Shown here piece after piece: positions 10,257-18,768 of a stretch of 64,000 nucleotides of DNA. Under the pieces are notes generated by a model. That model searched no databases, was not told where the DNA came from, and worked only from the letters and a program-made list of their open reading frames with translations. Within the stretch, counting starts at the first letter, position 1, and every line of letters begins with the position of its first letter. The DNA comes from JABAAE01 sp905480545 (lineage in GTDB: Bacteria > Planctomycetota > Planctomycetia > Pirellulales > Pirellulaceae), in contig CALSOR010000004.1 of the NCBI GenBank assembly GCA_943788025.1, forward strand, positions 186,001-250,000, given 5' to 3'. The translations under genes were made by a program, and so were the position numbers.

Positions 10257-10372
10257 CAAAAACAACTTCCCAAGAACCGGTTCTTACACCTTGGCAACGA
10301 CCACGAAGAACTACCGTTTACCGCGGGTTGCAAATGTCGTTTCTCTATCGTGCCACTTTTCAGTGCTTTCTG

Positions 10373-11047
10373 TTAGGCGTCAATAAGTACTTTCTTTTTG
10401 TTCTTTTTGGGTTCTACCTTTTCTTCGGTGCCCTTTTTCGCTTTTTCGCGAAGTTCTTTAGACTTCTTTAACAACCGCTCACGCATTTCGTTTGCTCGTT
10501 TCTCTACTTCCTTGATTCGTTTTCCGGCATCTGCCTCCACGCCCTGAAGGTCACGCGTTATATCTCCAAACTCGATTATCCCACCACCAAACCCCATCGC
10601 TGGGATTCCGCCATGTTTGGAAAATCGGTTGAACAGTTTGTACGCGTAGGCATTTTTTTCTTTTAATTCATCTATCGTTTCGGCCCTTGCAACCTCTGTG
10701 ACCGATATCGTCAGCTCGACCTTGCTGTCGCCGCTCGTTTTGGGAAAGCTGGTGACATGCATATAAAGTGCGGGTTGATCTTTCTTTAGCTTGTCCAGAT
10801 CTTTCGGCCCGTAAGTCTTTGCATATTGAATTTCAACGAAGTCGTCACCTTCGCGGAGAAGATACTTTTTGCCATTTTCGGTAACATTCGTCGTTTTGAC
10901 CCCGTCTTGTTCAGTAACCGAAACGCTACGACTAAACCCACCACCGCCTCCTGCATCCAGCCGAATAATTTGGGCTTTCGAATCACAGACTGCCAATGAG
11001 GAAGCCGCGATGGCGACAATTAGCGACCGAAAAAAAGTCTTATGCAT
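10373..11047 (-). CDS. Secreted protein of unknown function with charged coiled-coil tail
   Basis: 224 residues from the ATG at 11047 (MHKTFFRSLIVAIAASSLAV), which has a GGAG-like ribosome site about 10 bases upstream. The frame is open further, to 11128, without a better start. A signal peptide ends near residue 23 (CDSKAQ), and a glycine run follows. Residues 30-120 appear as beta strands, including a TVTE/NVTENGKKYLLREGDD hairpin. The last 60 residues are a Lys/Glu-rich helix (EKRANEMRERLLKKSKELRE) that probably forms a coiled coil and ends in a poly-Lys segment. The family is not recognised. Location is likely periplasmic. Confidence 0.7.
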   Translation of the reverse strand: MHKTFFRSLIVAIAASSLAVCDSKAQIIRLDAGGGGGFSRSVSVTEQDGVKTTNVTENGKKYLLREGDDFVEIQYAKTYGPKDLDKLKKDQPALYMHVTSFPKTSGDSKVELTISVTEVARAETIDELKEKNAYAYKLFNRFSKHGGIPAMGFGGGIIEFGDITRDLQGVEADAGKRIKEVEKRANEMRERLLKKSKELREKAKKGTEEKVEPKKNKKKVLIDA

Positions 11048-11355
11048 CTTGAAAAGCTCCGTTAAAGAGGATGAGTTTTTTTGATTTTGCCTGATCTTTT
11101 CAATTGTTTCCACTGGACCGGATTCCATGGCAAAATTTTTGGGAGAATAGGCAAAAAAAGGAGGCTTCTGCGTTGCCAGCGTACTACTTCCCTACTGATT
11201 TTCTTTCCCAAATGCTAAATTGACGGGTTCATTCAAGTCTATCACAAGCACATTTCGAATTCTTATTCAGGAATCTGGTTGCGACCGATACCAGAATCCG
11301 AAAACTGAAACTAAACGACGAATTCGCCTTTTTGGCTTTTCAAGCAAAAAACACC
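11048..11355. promoter_or_regulatory. Divergent intergenic region before miaB
   Basis: About 300 bases between the divergent secreted-protein gene and miaB. It must hold both promoters. I see no clear -35/-10 pair, operator or structured RNA. Confidence 0.4.
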
Positions 11356-12780
11356 ATGACAAAAAAACTCTATATTGAAACCGTCGGTTGCCAGATGAAC
11401 ATGCTGGACAGTGAAATGGTCGTCGCATCACTTCGAAAAAAGGGCTACGAACTCACTGATTCGACGGATGATGCTGACACAATTCTTTTCAACACATGTA
11501 GCGTGCGCGAACATGCGGAACACAAAACATACAGTGCGCTCGGTCGCTTACGCGAGCACAAGAAATTAAATCCGCACAAAGTGATCGGCGTGATGGGTTG
11601 CATGGCGCAAAAAGATCAGAAGTTGATTTTCGAAAAAGCCCCGTATGTCGACATTGTCGTCGGGCCTGGGCAACTGCAACAAATTCCCGACCTGATCGAA
11701 AAGGTAAAAAGTGATTCGGGACAATATACGGCGGTCAGTCTCGGTCGTAAAAACGGATCACTTGAACAAATCAAACGGAGCCACGAAACATTCGATCCAC
11801 TCCGCGATCCGACCATGCGACCGACGCCATTTCAAGCTTACCTTCGGATTCAAATCGGTTGCGATAAATTTTGCACCTATTGCATCGTGCCAATGACTCG
11901 CGGTCCAGAACAAGGGCGTCCCCCCAAAGAGATTCTTGATGAAGCTAAAATTCTCGCCGATCAAGGCTGCAAGGAAATCACGTTGGTCGGGCAGACAGTA
12001 AACAGTTACAAGCATAAGGATGATTCTGGAACGACTCGATTATCAGGTTTGCTGCAACAACTTCACGAAATCGAAGGACTACAACGGCTAAAGTTTGTTA
12101 CCAATTATCCCAAAGACATGACAACCGATTTGCTCGAGACCATCCGCGACTATCCTAAAATCTCAAAGTACATTCACGTCCCGTTGCAAAGCGGTTCAAA
12201 CGATGTGCTGAAAAGAATGAAACGGGGCTACACGGTCGAGGACTACCGCGACATGATGGCTCGCATCCACGATACGATACCGGGTGCAGCAATCTCCAGT
12301 GACTTTATCGTTGGATTCTGCGGCGAGACGGAAGAAGAATTCCAAGAGACTGTCAAATTGACGAAAGAATGTCGCTTCAAGAATTCATTCATCTTTAAAT
12401 ACAGTGAACGCCCCGGAACGAAAGGTGCTGAGGTCTTTCCTGATGACATCCCTGATGAAATTAAAAAACGACGGAACAATGAATTACTTGCGGTTCAGAA
12501 TCAAATTAGCGAAGAGGACAATCAACAGTTTCTGGGGCAACAGGTCGAAGTCTTGGTCGAGGGCCCTAGCAAATGGGCAAAACAAAACGGCGATCCCGAT
12601 GCTCAGGTTCTTCAGCTAACCGGTCGCACCAACTGTGATCGAATTGTGGTTTTCGACGGTAATCAACGGCTTGCCGGACAGCTCATGAAAATCGCGATTT
12701 ACGAAGTCACTTCGTTTACTTTATTGGGAACCGTCGTCACCGATCATCAGGTACCGACACTGAACACCATTTCAGTTTGA
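11356..12780 (+). CDS. miaB: tRNA-2-methylthio-N6-dimethylallyladenosine synthase
   Basis: Radical-SAM methylthiotransferase that adds the 2-methylthio group to i6A37 of tRNAs reading U-starting codons. From the ATG at 11356 (MTKKLYIETVGCQMN) it has 474 residues, the normal length. The frame also opens at 11332, but those eight residues are not conserved. Order of features: the N-terminal UPF0004 domain with its three cluster Cys (GCQMN, NTCSVRE, GCMAQ), the radical-SAM motif CDKFCTYC near residue 155, HVPLQSGSNDVLKRMKRGY, then a C-terminal TRAM domain. All six cluster cysteines are present. The family can be confused with MtaB or RimO; TVGCQMN at the start, CDKFCTYC and the overall length favour MiaB. 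Confidence 0.95.
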   Translation: MTKKLYIETVGCQMNMLDSEMVVASLRKKGYELTDSTDDADTILFNTCSVREHAEHKTYSALGRLREHKKLNPHKVIGVMGCMAQKDQKLIFEKAPYVDIVVGPGQLQQIPDLIEKVKSDSGQYTAVSLGRKNGSLEQIKRSHETFDPLRDPTMRPTPFQAYLRIQIGCDKFCTYCIVPMTRGPEQGRPPKEILDEAKILADQGCKEITLVGQTVNSYKHKDDSGTTRLSGLLQQLHEIEGLQRLKFVTNYPKDMTTDLLETIRDYPKISKYIHVPLQSGSNDVLKRMKRGYTVEDYRDMMARIHDTIPGAAISSDFIVGFCGETEEEFQETVKLTKECRFKNSFIFKYSERPGTKGAEVFPDDIPDEIKKRRNNELLAVQNQISEEDNQQFLGQQVEVLVEGPSKWAKQNGDPDAQVLQLTGRTNCDRIVVFDGNQRLAGQLMKIAIYEVTSFTLLGTVVTDHQVPTLNTISV

Positions 12781-12878
12781 TGCAAATTGGATCAGACGCT
12801 ACAAAGTGAATCCTAATATCCACAGGGCGTGAGCTGACGCCTTCAAGTATTTCGTCCTTGCACTTTCTGGAACTACGT

Positions 12879-14261
12879 CTACAACGACGAGATGGCCTCG
12901 ATGACTCTTAGATCCTGGCTAGGCAGAATCGTTCGAAGGTCAAGATAATAAGCGTCATTCTGGATGCGGCCGAAAATCGGGGACTCACTTTTGCGAATTT
13001 GATCCGAAAGCTGTTGAACGGAAATCGATTGAGGTTTGACCTGCAAACAGATCGTCGGCACACTTTGAGTTGGGATGGATCCGCCCCCCAGCATCGACTG
13101 AGCCTCCACAATTTCGACCGATTGGAAATAGGCCAACGCTTGAAGCCTCGGCAACATTCGCTCAGCTCGACTGCGAAGGCTATCCATCGTCGTTGACAAC
13201 ATCGCAAGCAGCGGCACCTTTTCCTCCGCTTCATCGATATTTCGATACAATCGCAACGTCGCCGCCAATCCAGCCAAAGTCATTTTGTCGACACGCATCG
13301 CTCGCATCATTGGGTGTTTTGTAATTTTCTCAATGTACTTTTCTTTTCCAACAACGATCCCGCACTGCGGTCCACCGATCAGCTTGTCGCCGCTGAACAA
13401 AATCACATCAGCGCCCGCCTTGATACTGCGCTGGATCGTCGGTTCATCCGTGAGACCATATTTCGAAAAATCGATCAAAGCGCCACTACCAACATCGTCA
13501 ATCACTGGCACGTCCGTCTTTTTTCCCAACGCCACAAGTTCATCAATTGAAGCCGCTTCGGTAAATCCACAAACGACATAGTTGCTGGTGTGAACCTTCA
13601 TCAGCGCGCCGGTTTCCTCGTGGATCGCATTTTCATAGTCCGAAACCCGCGTTTTGTTTGTGGTACCAACTTCTTTAAGAACGGCTCCACTGGCGCTCAT
13701 CACGTCAGGCAAACGGTAACTGCCACCAATCTCGATCAATTCACCACGAGAAACGATCACTTCTTGCCCGGTTGCCATGGCAGCCAACGTCAGAAGCGTC
13801 GCTGCAGCATTATTGTTGGCAACAGCTGCTGCTTCCGCTCCCGTCAACTCGCAGAGAAGTTTCTTCACCGCATCAATTCGATGCGATCGTTTGCCCGATT
13901 CAAGGCTGACTTCAACGCTCGCGTATCCTCGCGAGACATCCGCAATCGCATTGATTGCATCTTCCGCAAGTGGAGCGCGGCCTAGCCCGGTGTGCAATAT
14001 CACACCCGTGCCATTGATGACCGGCTGGAGGGGGGGCTTGTCTTCACTGGAAATCCAGGTGGCGATGCTGTTCGCCATTTCAGCCGCAGACGGAACAGAA
14101 AATTCACCCGACTTGGTTTTGAGCTTGGTGCGAAAGTCGTCCAAAAATGTCCGCACATTATCTACGACCACATTGTGACTGACTCTTTCAACGACCGTTT
14201 TTAAAGCTGGTGTCTCCAACAAGTCGTTGACGGAAGGTAAGTTTCGAAACGGGTTATCCAT
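12879..14261 (-). CDS. selA: L-seryl-tRNA(Sec) selenium transferase
   Basis: PLP enzyme that converts seryl-tRNA(Sec) to selenocysteinyl-tRNA(Sec) using selenophosphate. 460 residues, the usual length. Visible SelA signatures are the N-terminal NPFRNLPSVNDLLETPAL, the substrate loop INGTGVILHTGLGRAPLAEDA, VANNNAAATLLTL, VPVIDDVGSGALIDF and the PLP-lysine segment LFSGDKLIGGPQCGIVVG. No selB, selD or tRNA-Sec gene is visible in the window, so the rest of the pathway must be elsewhere. It lies 132 bases downstream of glnA on the same strand. Low-level read-through from glnA is possible, but a nitrogen link is not implied. The N-terminal tRNA-binding domain is present, which separates it from shorter SelA-like enzymes. 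Confidence 0.95.
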   Translation of the reverse strand: MDNPFRNLPSVNDLLETPALKTVVERVSHNVVVDNVRTFLDDFRTKLKTKSGEFSVPSAAEMANSIATWISSEDKPPLQPVINGTGVILHTGLGRAPLAEDAINAIADVSRGYASVEVSLESGKRSHRIDAVKKLLCELTGAEAAAVANNNAAATLLTLAAMATGQEVIVSRGELIEIGGSYRLPDVMSASGAVLKEVGTTNKTRVSDYENAIHEETGALMKVHTSNYVVCGFTEAASIDELVALGKKTDVPVIDDVGSGALIDFSKYGLTDEPTIQRSIKAGADVILFSGDKLIGGPQCGIVVGKEKYIEKITKHPMMRAMRVDKMTLAGLAATLRLYRNIDEAEEKVPLLAMLSTTMDSLRSRAERMLPRLQALAYFQSVEIVEAQSMLGGGSIPTQSVPTICLQVKPQSISVQQLSDQIRKSESPIFGRIQNDAYYLDLRTILPSQDLRVIEAISSL

Positions 14262-14393
14262 GGATTTTCTCGCGAACTTGCAAACAGAACCTCAATTATA
14301 ACGTAGCGACAAGATCGATAGAAACGGCAGGGAAAATCCACGACCGCGACCCGGGTAAGGAACAGACCTTCTTCAATTCGCTGGAGTGTTAAC

Positions 14394-15806
14394 TTAGACG
14401 TCGTAATACATGCAAAATTCGTATGGATGGGGGCGGCCTCTGATTTCATCCGCCTCGTTTTCTTTCTTTACAGCAATCCAAGTCGAGATCAATTCTTCGG
14501 TAAACACATCCCCCCTCAACAAGAACTGGTAATCGTTTTCCAATGCAAATAGAGCTTGATTGAGACTTCCGGGCGTTTTCGGAATCGCGGCCAACTCTTC
14601 GGCAGGCAAATCGTAAATATTGTTTTCAAGCGGTTCGCCCGGATCGATTTTGTTTTGGATACCATCAATTGCTGCCATTGTAATTGCGGAAAAAGCAAGA
14701 TACGGATTGCAACTGGGATCAGGAAATCGGACTTCAATTCGCTTCGAATTGGGGTGAGAGGAATAAAGTGGGATCCGACAGGCCGCAGATCGATTTCGTT
14801 TTGAATACGCGAGGTGAACAGGCGCTTCAAAACCAGGCACCAATCGTTTGTAACTATTGGTAGTTGGATTGGTAAACGCAGAAATCGCACCGGCATGCTT
14901 CAAGATCCCACCAATCGCGAAAATGGCAGCTTCGCTCAGCCCCGCATACTCTTTTCCGGAAAACAGTGGCTGCTGATCCTTCCAGAGCGAAAAATGGACG
15001 TGCATGCCTGAACCGTTGTCTGAGTAAACCGGTTTTGGCATAAAAGTAACTGTTTTCCCATTTCGTTTTGCCACATTCTTGACCACGTATTTGTATGTCA
15101 TCACATGGTCAGCCATTTCCAAAATTTCGCGATACTTCAAATTGATTTCGGCCTGCCCAGCAGTTCCGACTTCATGATGATGACATTCGACCTCCAAACC
15201 ACACTCGATGAGCGACTGCATCATCTCGTTTCGGATATCAATTGTCTGATCGTTTGGAGGTACGGCCATATACCCCTTTTTCTTGTCGATCTTATTCGCA
15301 AGATTCGGCTGCTCAACGCCTCCACGATTCCATTGGGCTTCGACACTGTCGATAAAGTAGAAGCCTGACTGCGCCGATTGATCGAATCGCACATCATCGA
15401 AAATGTAAAACTCAGCTTCAGGGCCAAAGTATGCCGTGTCAGCCACGCCAGTATGATTCAAATAGGCACTCGCCTTTTTTGCGACCTGCCGAGGATCGAG
15501 CGAATAGACATCCAACGATATGGGATCAACGATTTCGCAGATGATGTTTAATGTTTGCAACTCAGCAAACGGGTCAATGAATGCGGTTTGCTCCTGAGGC
15601 ACCATCACCAAATCGCTTTCATGAATCGCCTGCCAACCACGAACGCTAGATCCATCAAACCCAATCCCGTCGCTAAAGACATCCTCTTCAAATGCTGAAA
15701 TTGGAATCGTCAATTGCTGCCACTTTCCGAGCAAGTCGCAAAACCGCAGATTGACGGCTTTCACATCTTTTTCACGGCATAGCGCAAGGACTTCTTTGGG
15801 AGACAT
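14394..15806 (-). CDS. glnA: Glutamine synthetase type I
   Basis: Makes glutamine from glutamate, ammonia and ATP as a dodecamer. At 470 residues it matches the GSI-beta length. Motifs: SSVRGWQAIHESDL (beta-grasp end), FGPEAEFYIFDDVRF with the metal Glu, NGSGMHVHFSLWK, NPTTNSYKRLVPGFEAP and KRIEVRFPDPSCNPYLAF. The NNIYDLPAEE segment carries the Tyr that GlnE adenylylates in GSI-beta enzymes, so covalent control is likely (inference; glnE is not in the window). A second, unrelated-type glutamine synthetase lies 133 bases upstream on the same strand, separated by a strong terminator. GlnA is therefore probably transcribed from its own promoter in that gap. Confidence 0.97.
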   Translation of the reverse strand: MSPKEVLALCREKDVKAVNLRFCDLLGKWQQLTIPISAFEEDVFSDGIGFDGSSVRGWQAIHESDLVMVPQEQTAFIDPFAELQTLNIICEIVDPISLDVYSLDPRQVAKKASAYLNHTGVADTAYFGPEAEFYIFDDVRFDQSAQSGFYFIDSVEAQWNRGGVEQPNLANKIDKKKGYMAVPPNDQTIDIRNEMMQSLIECGLEVECHHHEVGTAGQAEINLKYREILEMADHVMTYKYVVKNVAKRNGKTVTFMPKPVYSDNGSGMHVHFSLWKDQQPLFSGKEYAGLSEAAIFAIGGILKHAGAISAFTNPTTNSYKRLVPGFEAPVHLAYSKRNRSAACRIPLYSSHPNSKRIEVRFPDPSCNPYLAFSAITMAAIDGIQNKIDPGEPLENNIYDLPAEELAAIPKTPGSLNQALFALENDYQFLLRGDVFTEELISTWIAVKKENEADEIRGRPHPYEFCMYYDV

Positions 15807-15840
15807 GAGACACTTTCAAATTTGAAAAACCGAAACACGG

Positions 15841-15880
15841 CGAATCGAAATACGGCGAATCGAAATACGGCGAATCGAAA
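15841..15880. repeat. Tandem 15-nt repeat between the two glutamine synthetase genes
   Basis: CGAATCGAAATACGG occurs at 15841-15855 and 15856-15870, then a partial copy to 15880. A diverged partial copy (ACCGAAACACGG) precedes it. It sits in the 5' leader of glnA and directly abuts the U-tract of the upstream terminator. Confidence 0.9.
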
Positions 15881-15910
15881 AAAAAAGGGTCACTCGCTTT
15901 CGAGGACCCC
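15878..15910 (-). terminator. Rho-independent terminator of the type II glutamine synthetase gene
   Basis: Read on the minus strand, the stem GGGGTCCTCG pairs with CGAGTGACCC around a short AAAG loop and is followed by nine T. The stem lies at about 15887-15909 and the T-run at 15878-15886. It comes about 30 bases after the stop codon at 15940. Confidence 0.85.
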
Positions 15911-15939
15911 TGCATCACTAGCTGTTCAGTCGATCGAAA

Positions 15940-16929
15940 CTAACCGTTGACTGTCGCCAAGATTTTTGCGACGACTTTATAGGGGTCAATGTTTGATGCG
16001 GGACGACGATCTTCAAGGTACCCCTTCCAACCATTCTGGACGGTGGCTACCGGAATGCGGATCGATGAACCTCGGTCACTGACACCGTAACTGAATTGAT
16101 CGATCGACTGAGTCTCATGCAATCCGGTCAGTCGCTGATCGTTATCAGAGCCATATGCTTCAATGTGTGACTCATGTTCAGCACGGAACTTTTCACAAAT
16201 ACCCCGGATTAAATCCTCGCCGCCTTCTTCACGAATCGCGGTATTGGAAAAGTTCGTATGACATCCACTCCCGTTCCAGTCGCCTTTAATGGGCTTGGGG
16301 TGAATGGAAACCGAAACACCAAAGTCTTCGGCAACTCGGTATAAAAGATAACGACTAATCCACAGATCGTCCGCAGCAACCTTTGCTCCTTTGCCGAGCA
16401 ACTGGTACTCCCACTGACCTTTCATCACTTCCGCATTGATGCCTGTGATCGAAAGTCCTGCATCCAGGCAAATGTCAAGGTGCGTTTCAACGATGTCTCG
16501 ACCGACGGCGTTTTCGGTTCCAACCGAACAGTAATAAGGCCCTTGAGGACCGGGGTAACCGCCCTGAGGAAAGCCAAGAGGGAGGCTGTTGTGCATCAGC
16601 GTGTACTCTTGCTCGAAACCGAACCAAAAGTCGGAATCATCTTGAAATGTGCCTCGGAAATTCGACGGATGAACGCTACCGTCTGCTGTCAGCACCTCGG
16701 TCATAACCAAGAATGCATCTTTGCGACCCGGGTCAGGCACGATTCGTACTGGTTTCAGAAGACAATCGGATGACCCACCCTCAGCCTGTTCTGTAGAGCT
16801 TCCATCAAACGACCACTCTGGGCAATCCGAAGGATCACTTGGTTCGCTGGAGACGATTTTGGTTTTTGAACGAAGACTCGGCTCAGGTTGGTAACCATCA
16901 AGCCAGATGTATTCGAGTTTAGTAGGCAT
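15940..16929 (-). CDS. Glutamine synthetase type II (eukaryote-like)
   Basis: 329 residues, about 140 shorter than GSI, as expected for the octameric or decameric GSII form. Signatures: the N-terminal LEYIWLDGY, CPEWSFDGSST, FGFEQEYTLM, GYPGPQGPYYCSVG, ITGINAEVMKGQWEYQLLG and GSGCHTNFSN, ending with GSSIRIPVATVQNGWKGYLEDRRPASN. GSII lacks the adenylylation loop, so it should be free of GlnE control. In bacteria GSII is known from rhizobia, Frankia, Streptomyces and some planctomycetes. The upstream gap to the divergent porin is about 300 bases and carries no obvious sigma-54 site. Together with glnA, the porin and Amt, it forms an ammonium-assimilation block. Confidence 0.95.
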   Translation of the reverse strand: MPTKLEYIWLDGYQPEPSLRSKTKIVSSEPSDPSDCPEWSFDGSSTEQAEGGSSDCLLKPVRIVPDPGRKDAFLVMTEVLTADGSVHPSNFRGTFQDDSDFWFGFEQEYTLMHNSLPLGFPQGGYPGPQGPYYCSVGTENAVGRDIVETHLDICLDAGLSITGINAEVMKGQWEYQLLGKGAKVAADDLWISRYLLYRVAEDFGVSVSIHPKPIKGDWNGSGCHTNFSNTAIREEGGEDLIRGICEKFRAEHESHIEAYGSDNDQRLTGLHETQSIDQFSYGVSDRGSSIRIPVATVQNGWKGYLEDRRPASNIDPYKVVAKILATVNG

Positions 16930-17227
16930 TAAATTTCCTTGATAAAAGCGGTTACAACAACACGTTCTTGACGCCGCCTACGCCAAAAGTCAAAGCGGTA
17001 TTTCTAAGTGTTTTTCCCCTGATATTCAAGCAGTCGCGTTCGGAAAAAACGCATTTCTTTAATTTAGTCAAACCAGGTAAAGTCTTCCGATTACAACTAC
17101 CTTGCAGCCGTGCGGGAATTTTTGTGGGGCCGGTTGATTTTTTTTCGATAAAGTTTGGGAATGTCCGTTTTTGTTCTTGACGGGTTGTTCTTCGCCATGT
17201 CGGCAAATTGATAGAAGGGAGTTTTTG

Positions 17228-18415
17228 ATGAGACTTTATGGATTTAAAGCATTCGCAGCAATTCTGACTGCGGTATTCGGCTTTTCAAACGCAGATTTGA
17301 TGGGCCAAAGCTACCAGTATCTGATTTCAGATACGCAGGAAACAGATTCCACACCGGCTCCGACGCCAGCTGTGGCAGCACAAGATTCCGCGACTATCGC
17401 ACCAATCGTCGAGGCCGAATTGGCTGATGACGCCGGTGACGATGCAGCCAACCAACTCAAGTTTGGAGGCTGGTTTCAGTCTGGTTACCATACCTATGAC
17501 ACCGGTATGTTCAACAACCGAAACAACAAACTCAACTTACACCAAGCCTATTTGTATGCTGAAAAAGCTGCAAATGCAGATGCTGGCCTATTCGGACTTG
17601 GGTTCAGAATGGACTATGTGTACGGTATTGATGGCCCTGATACACAAGCTTTCGGAGCTCCAGCTTCGTCTTGGGATAACCCTTGGGATAACGGCGCGAC
17701 CTTTGGTCATGCCATCCCTCAGCTTTATGCCGAATTGGCAATGGGCGACGCATCTTTCAAGGTTGGTCACTTTTACACGATTATGGGCTACGAAGTTGTC
17801 ACTGCTCCCGACAACTTCTTCTACTCGCATTCTTACACCATGTTCAACAGCGAGCCGTTCACCCACACCGGTGTTTTGGGAGAATTCGACTTTGGTGACC
17901 TGACCCTTTATGGTGGTTGGACATTGGGCTGGGACTCTGGATTTGAATCTGGAATCGATGACGGAAGCAACTTCCTTGGCGGTGCCAGCTTCTCCCTTGG
18001 AGATCTTGGTACTCTAACCCATACGATTAGTGTGGGTCGCTTGGGTGCAGGATCGACTGGAAGCGGATTTTCTCAAAGCTTTGTTGGTGATTTCAACCTA
18101 ACCGAAGACCTGAACTTCATCTTTCAATCTGATTATGTTGATAACCCAAGCATTAACAGATCATACGGAGCAAACACCTACCTGCTTTACTCACTTAGCG
18201 ATAACGTTGGTGTTGGAACGAGAGTTGAGTGGTGGCGTGACGATTTGGCGGGAGCTGACCTGTTCGGCATAACCGCCGGTTTCAATGTAAAAGTCGGCGA
18301 CAACGTCATCCTTCGACCAGAACTGCGATACGATCGTGATAATGATGGACGCCTCATTCCTGCTGACAAAAACCAAGTCGTTGGCATAGGTATGGACGCA
18401 ATCCTAACCTTCTAA
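17228..18415 (+). CDS. Outer-membrane beta-barrel porin (BBP2/OmpL-like)
   Basis: 395 residues from the ATG at 17228, which follows an AAGGGAG ribosome site. The frame is open to 17171, but that extension lacks a signal peptide. The signal peptide (MRLYGFKAFAAILTAVFGFS) is followed by an acidic, Ala/Pro-rich linker. From residue about 85 a barrel pattern of alternating residues begins: LKFGGWFQSGYHTYDTG, YLYAEKAA and VGHFYTIMGYEVV. It ends on LRPELRYDRDND and a terminal Phe, as outer-membrane proteins do. The C-terminus resembles the putative beta-barrel porin-2 group common in planctomycetes. It lies between GSII and Amt, so it may admit ammonium or small N-compounds; that is inference from position only. 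Confidence 0.85.
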   Translation: MRLYGFKAFAAILTAVFGFSNADLMGQSYQYLISDTQETDSTPAPTPAVAAQDSATIAPIVEAELADDAGDDAANQLKFGGWFQSGYHTYDTGMFNNRNNKLNLHQAYLYAEKAANADAGLFGLGFRMDYVYGIDGPDTQAFGAPASSWDNPWDNGATFGHAIPQLYAELAMGDASFKVGHFYTIMGYEVVTAPDNFFYSHSYTMFNSEPFTHTGVLGEFDFGDLTLYGGWTLGWDSGFESGIDDGSNFLGGASFSLGDLGTLTHTISVGRLGAGSTGSGFSQSFVGDFNLTEDLNFIFQSDYVDNPSINRSYGANTYLLYSLSDNVGVGTRVEWWRDDLAGADLFGITAGFNVKVGDNVILRPELRYDRDNDGRLIPADKNQVVGIGMDAILTF

Positions 18416-18443
18416 AGACGCTGAAAACGCTTCCTTCAAGAAC

Positions 18444-18474
18444 AAAAGGTCACTCTCCGAGTGGCCTTTTTTCG
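18444..18474 (+). terminator. Rho-independent terminator after the porin gene
   Basis: AAAAGGTCACTC pairs with GAGTGGCCTTTT (one G-T pair) around a short TCC loop, followed by further T. It lies about 30 bases after the porin stop, so amt is transcribed separately. Confidence 0.85.
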
Positions 18475-18681
18475 TTTCTTGTGGCTGAAAACACAAATAA
18501 AAATAATGCGCAGAAATTGTGCACAAGAAGTGAAGATCGCTAGCAGCCGCGACGGGCGTCTATTTTCGGTCAAAAAAAGCAAACTTCACTAGGGTGCGAT
18601 CCTTACCCACAAAAACCAATTGAGTCACAATCGCCAGCTTCGATGACAACAGGTTGATTTCAAACGAGTCTCATAAAAAAA

Positions 18682-18697
18682 CGGCATGAAGATTGCG
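18682..18697 (+). promoter_or_regulatory. Candidate sigma-54 (RpoN) promoter of amt
   Basis: CGGCATGAAGATTGCG matches the -24/-12 consensus TGGCACG-N4-TTGCW at GGCA, G and TTGC, with the required GG-N10-GC spacing. It ends about 70 bases before the amt start at 18769. Nitrogen-responsive control of amt by sigma-54 is well known in other bacteria. The site itself is a sequence match only. Confidence 0.6.
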
Positions 18698-18768
18698 TTT
18701 CCGAAAAGGCTGTTTCTAGCCCAGTGTACTGGGCACGTAATCATATACTTCTTCTGGAAAGAGATTTC

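Larger units (their letters stand above)
9253..10372. other. 1.1-kb intergenic region with short tandem repeats
   Basis: No convincing gene. A 95-codon plus-strand frame at 9455-9742 has no good ribosome site and no recognisable motif. Frames in 9756-10210 on both strands overlap each other and run across tandem repeats. The left part may hold the promoter of the secreted repeat protein, and the right end lies downstream of the gene at 10373. Confidence 0.5.

Noticed and set aside
12820..12845. GGCGT-gagctg-ACGCC inverted repeat between miaB and selA
   Set aside because: It resembles small planctomycete intergenic repeats from memory, but only one copy is seen here, so no claim is made.
15880..15910. 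GG-N10-GC pair on the minus strand before glnA as a sigma-54 site
   Set aside because: The match beyond spacing is poor and it lies inside the terminator stem of the upstream gene.
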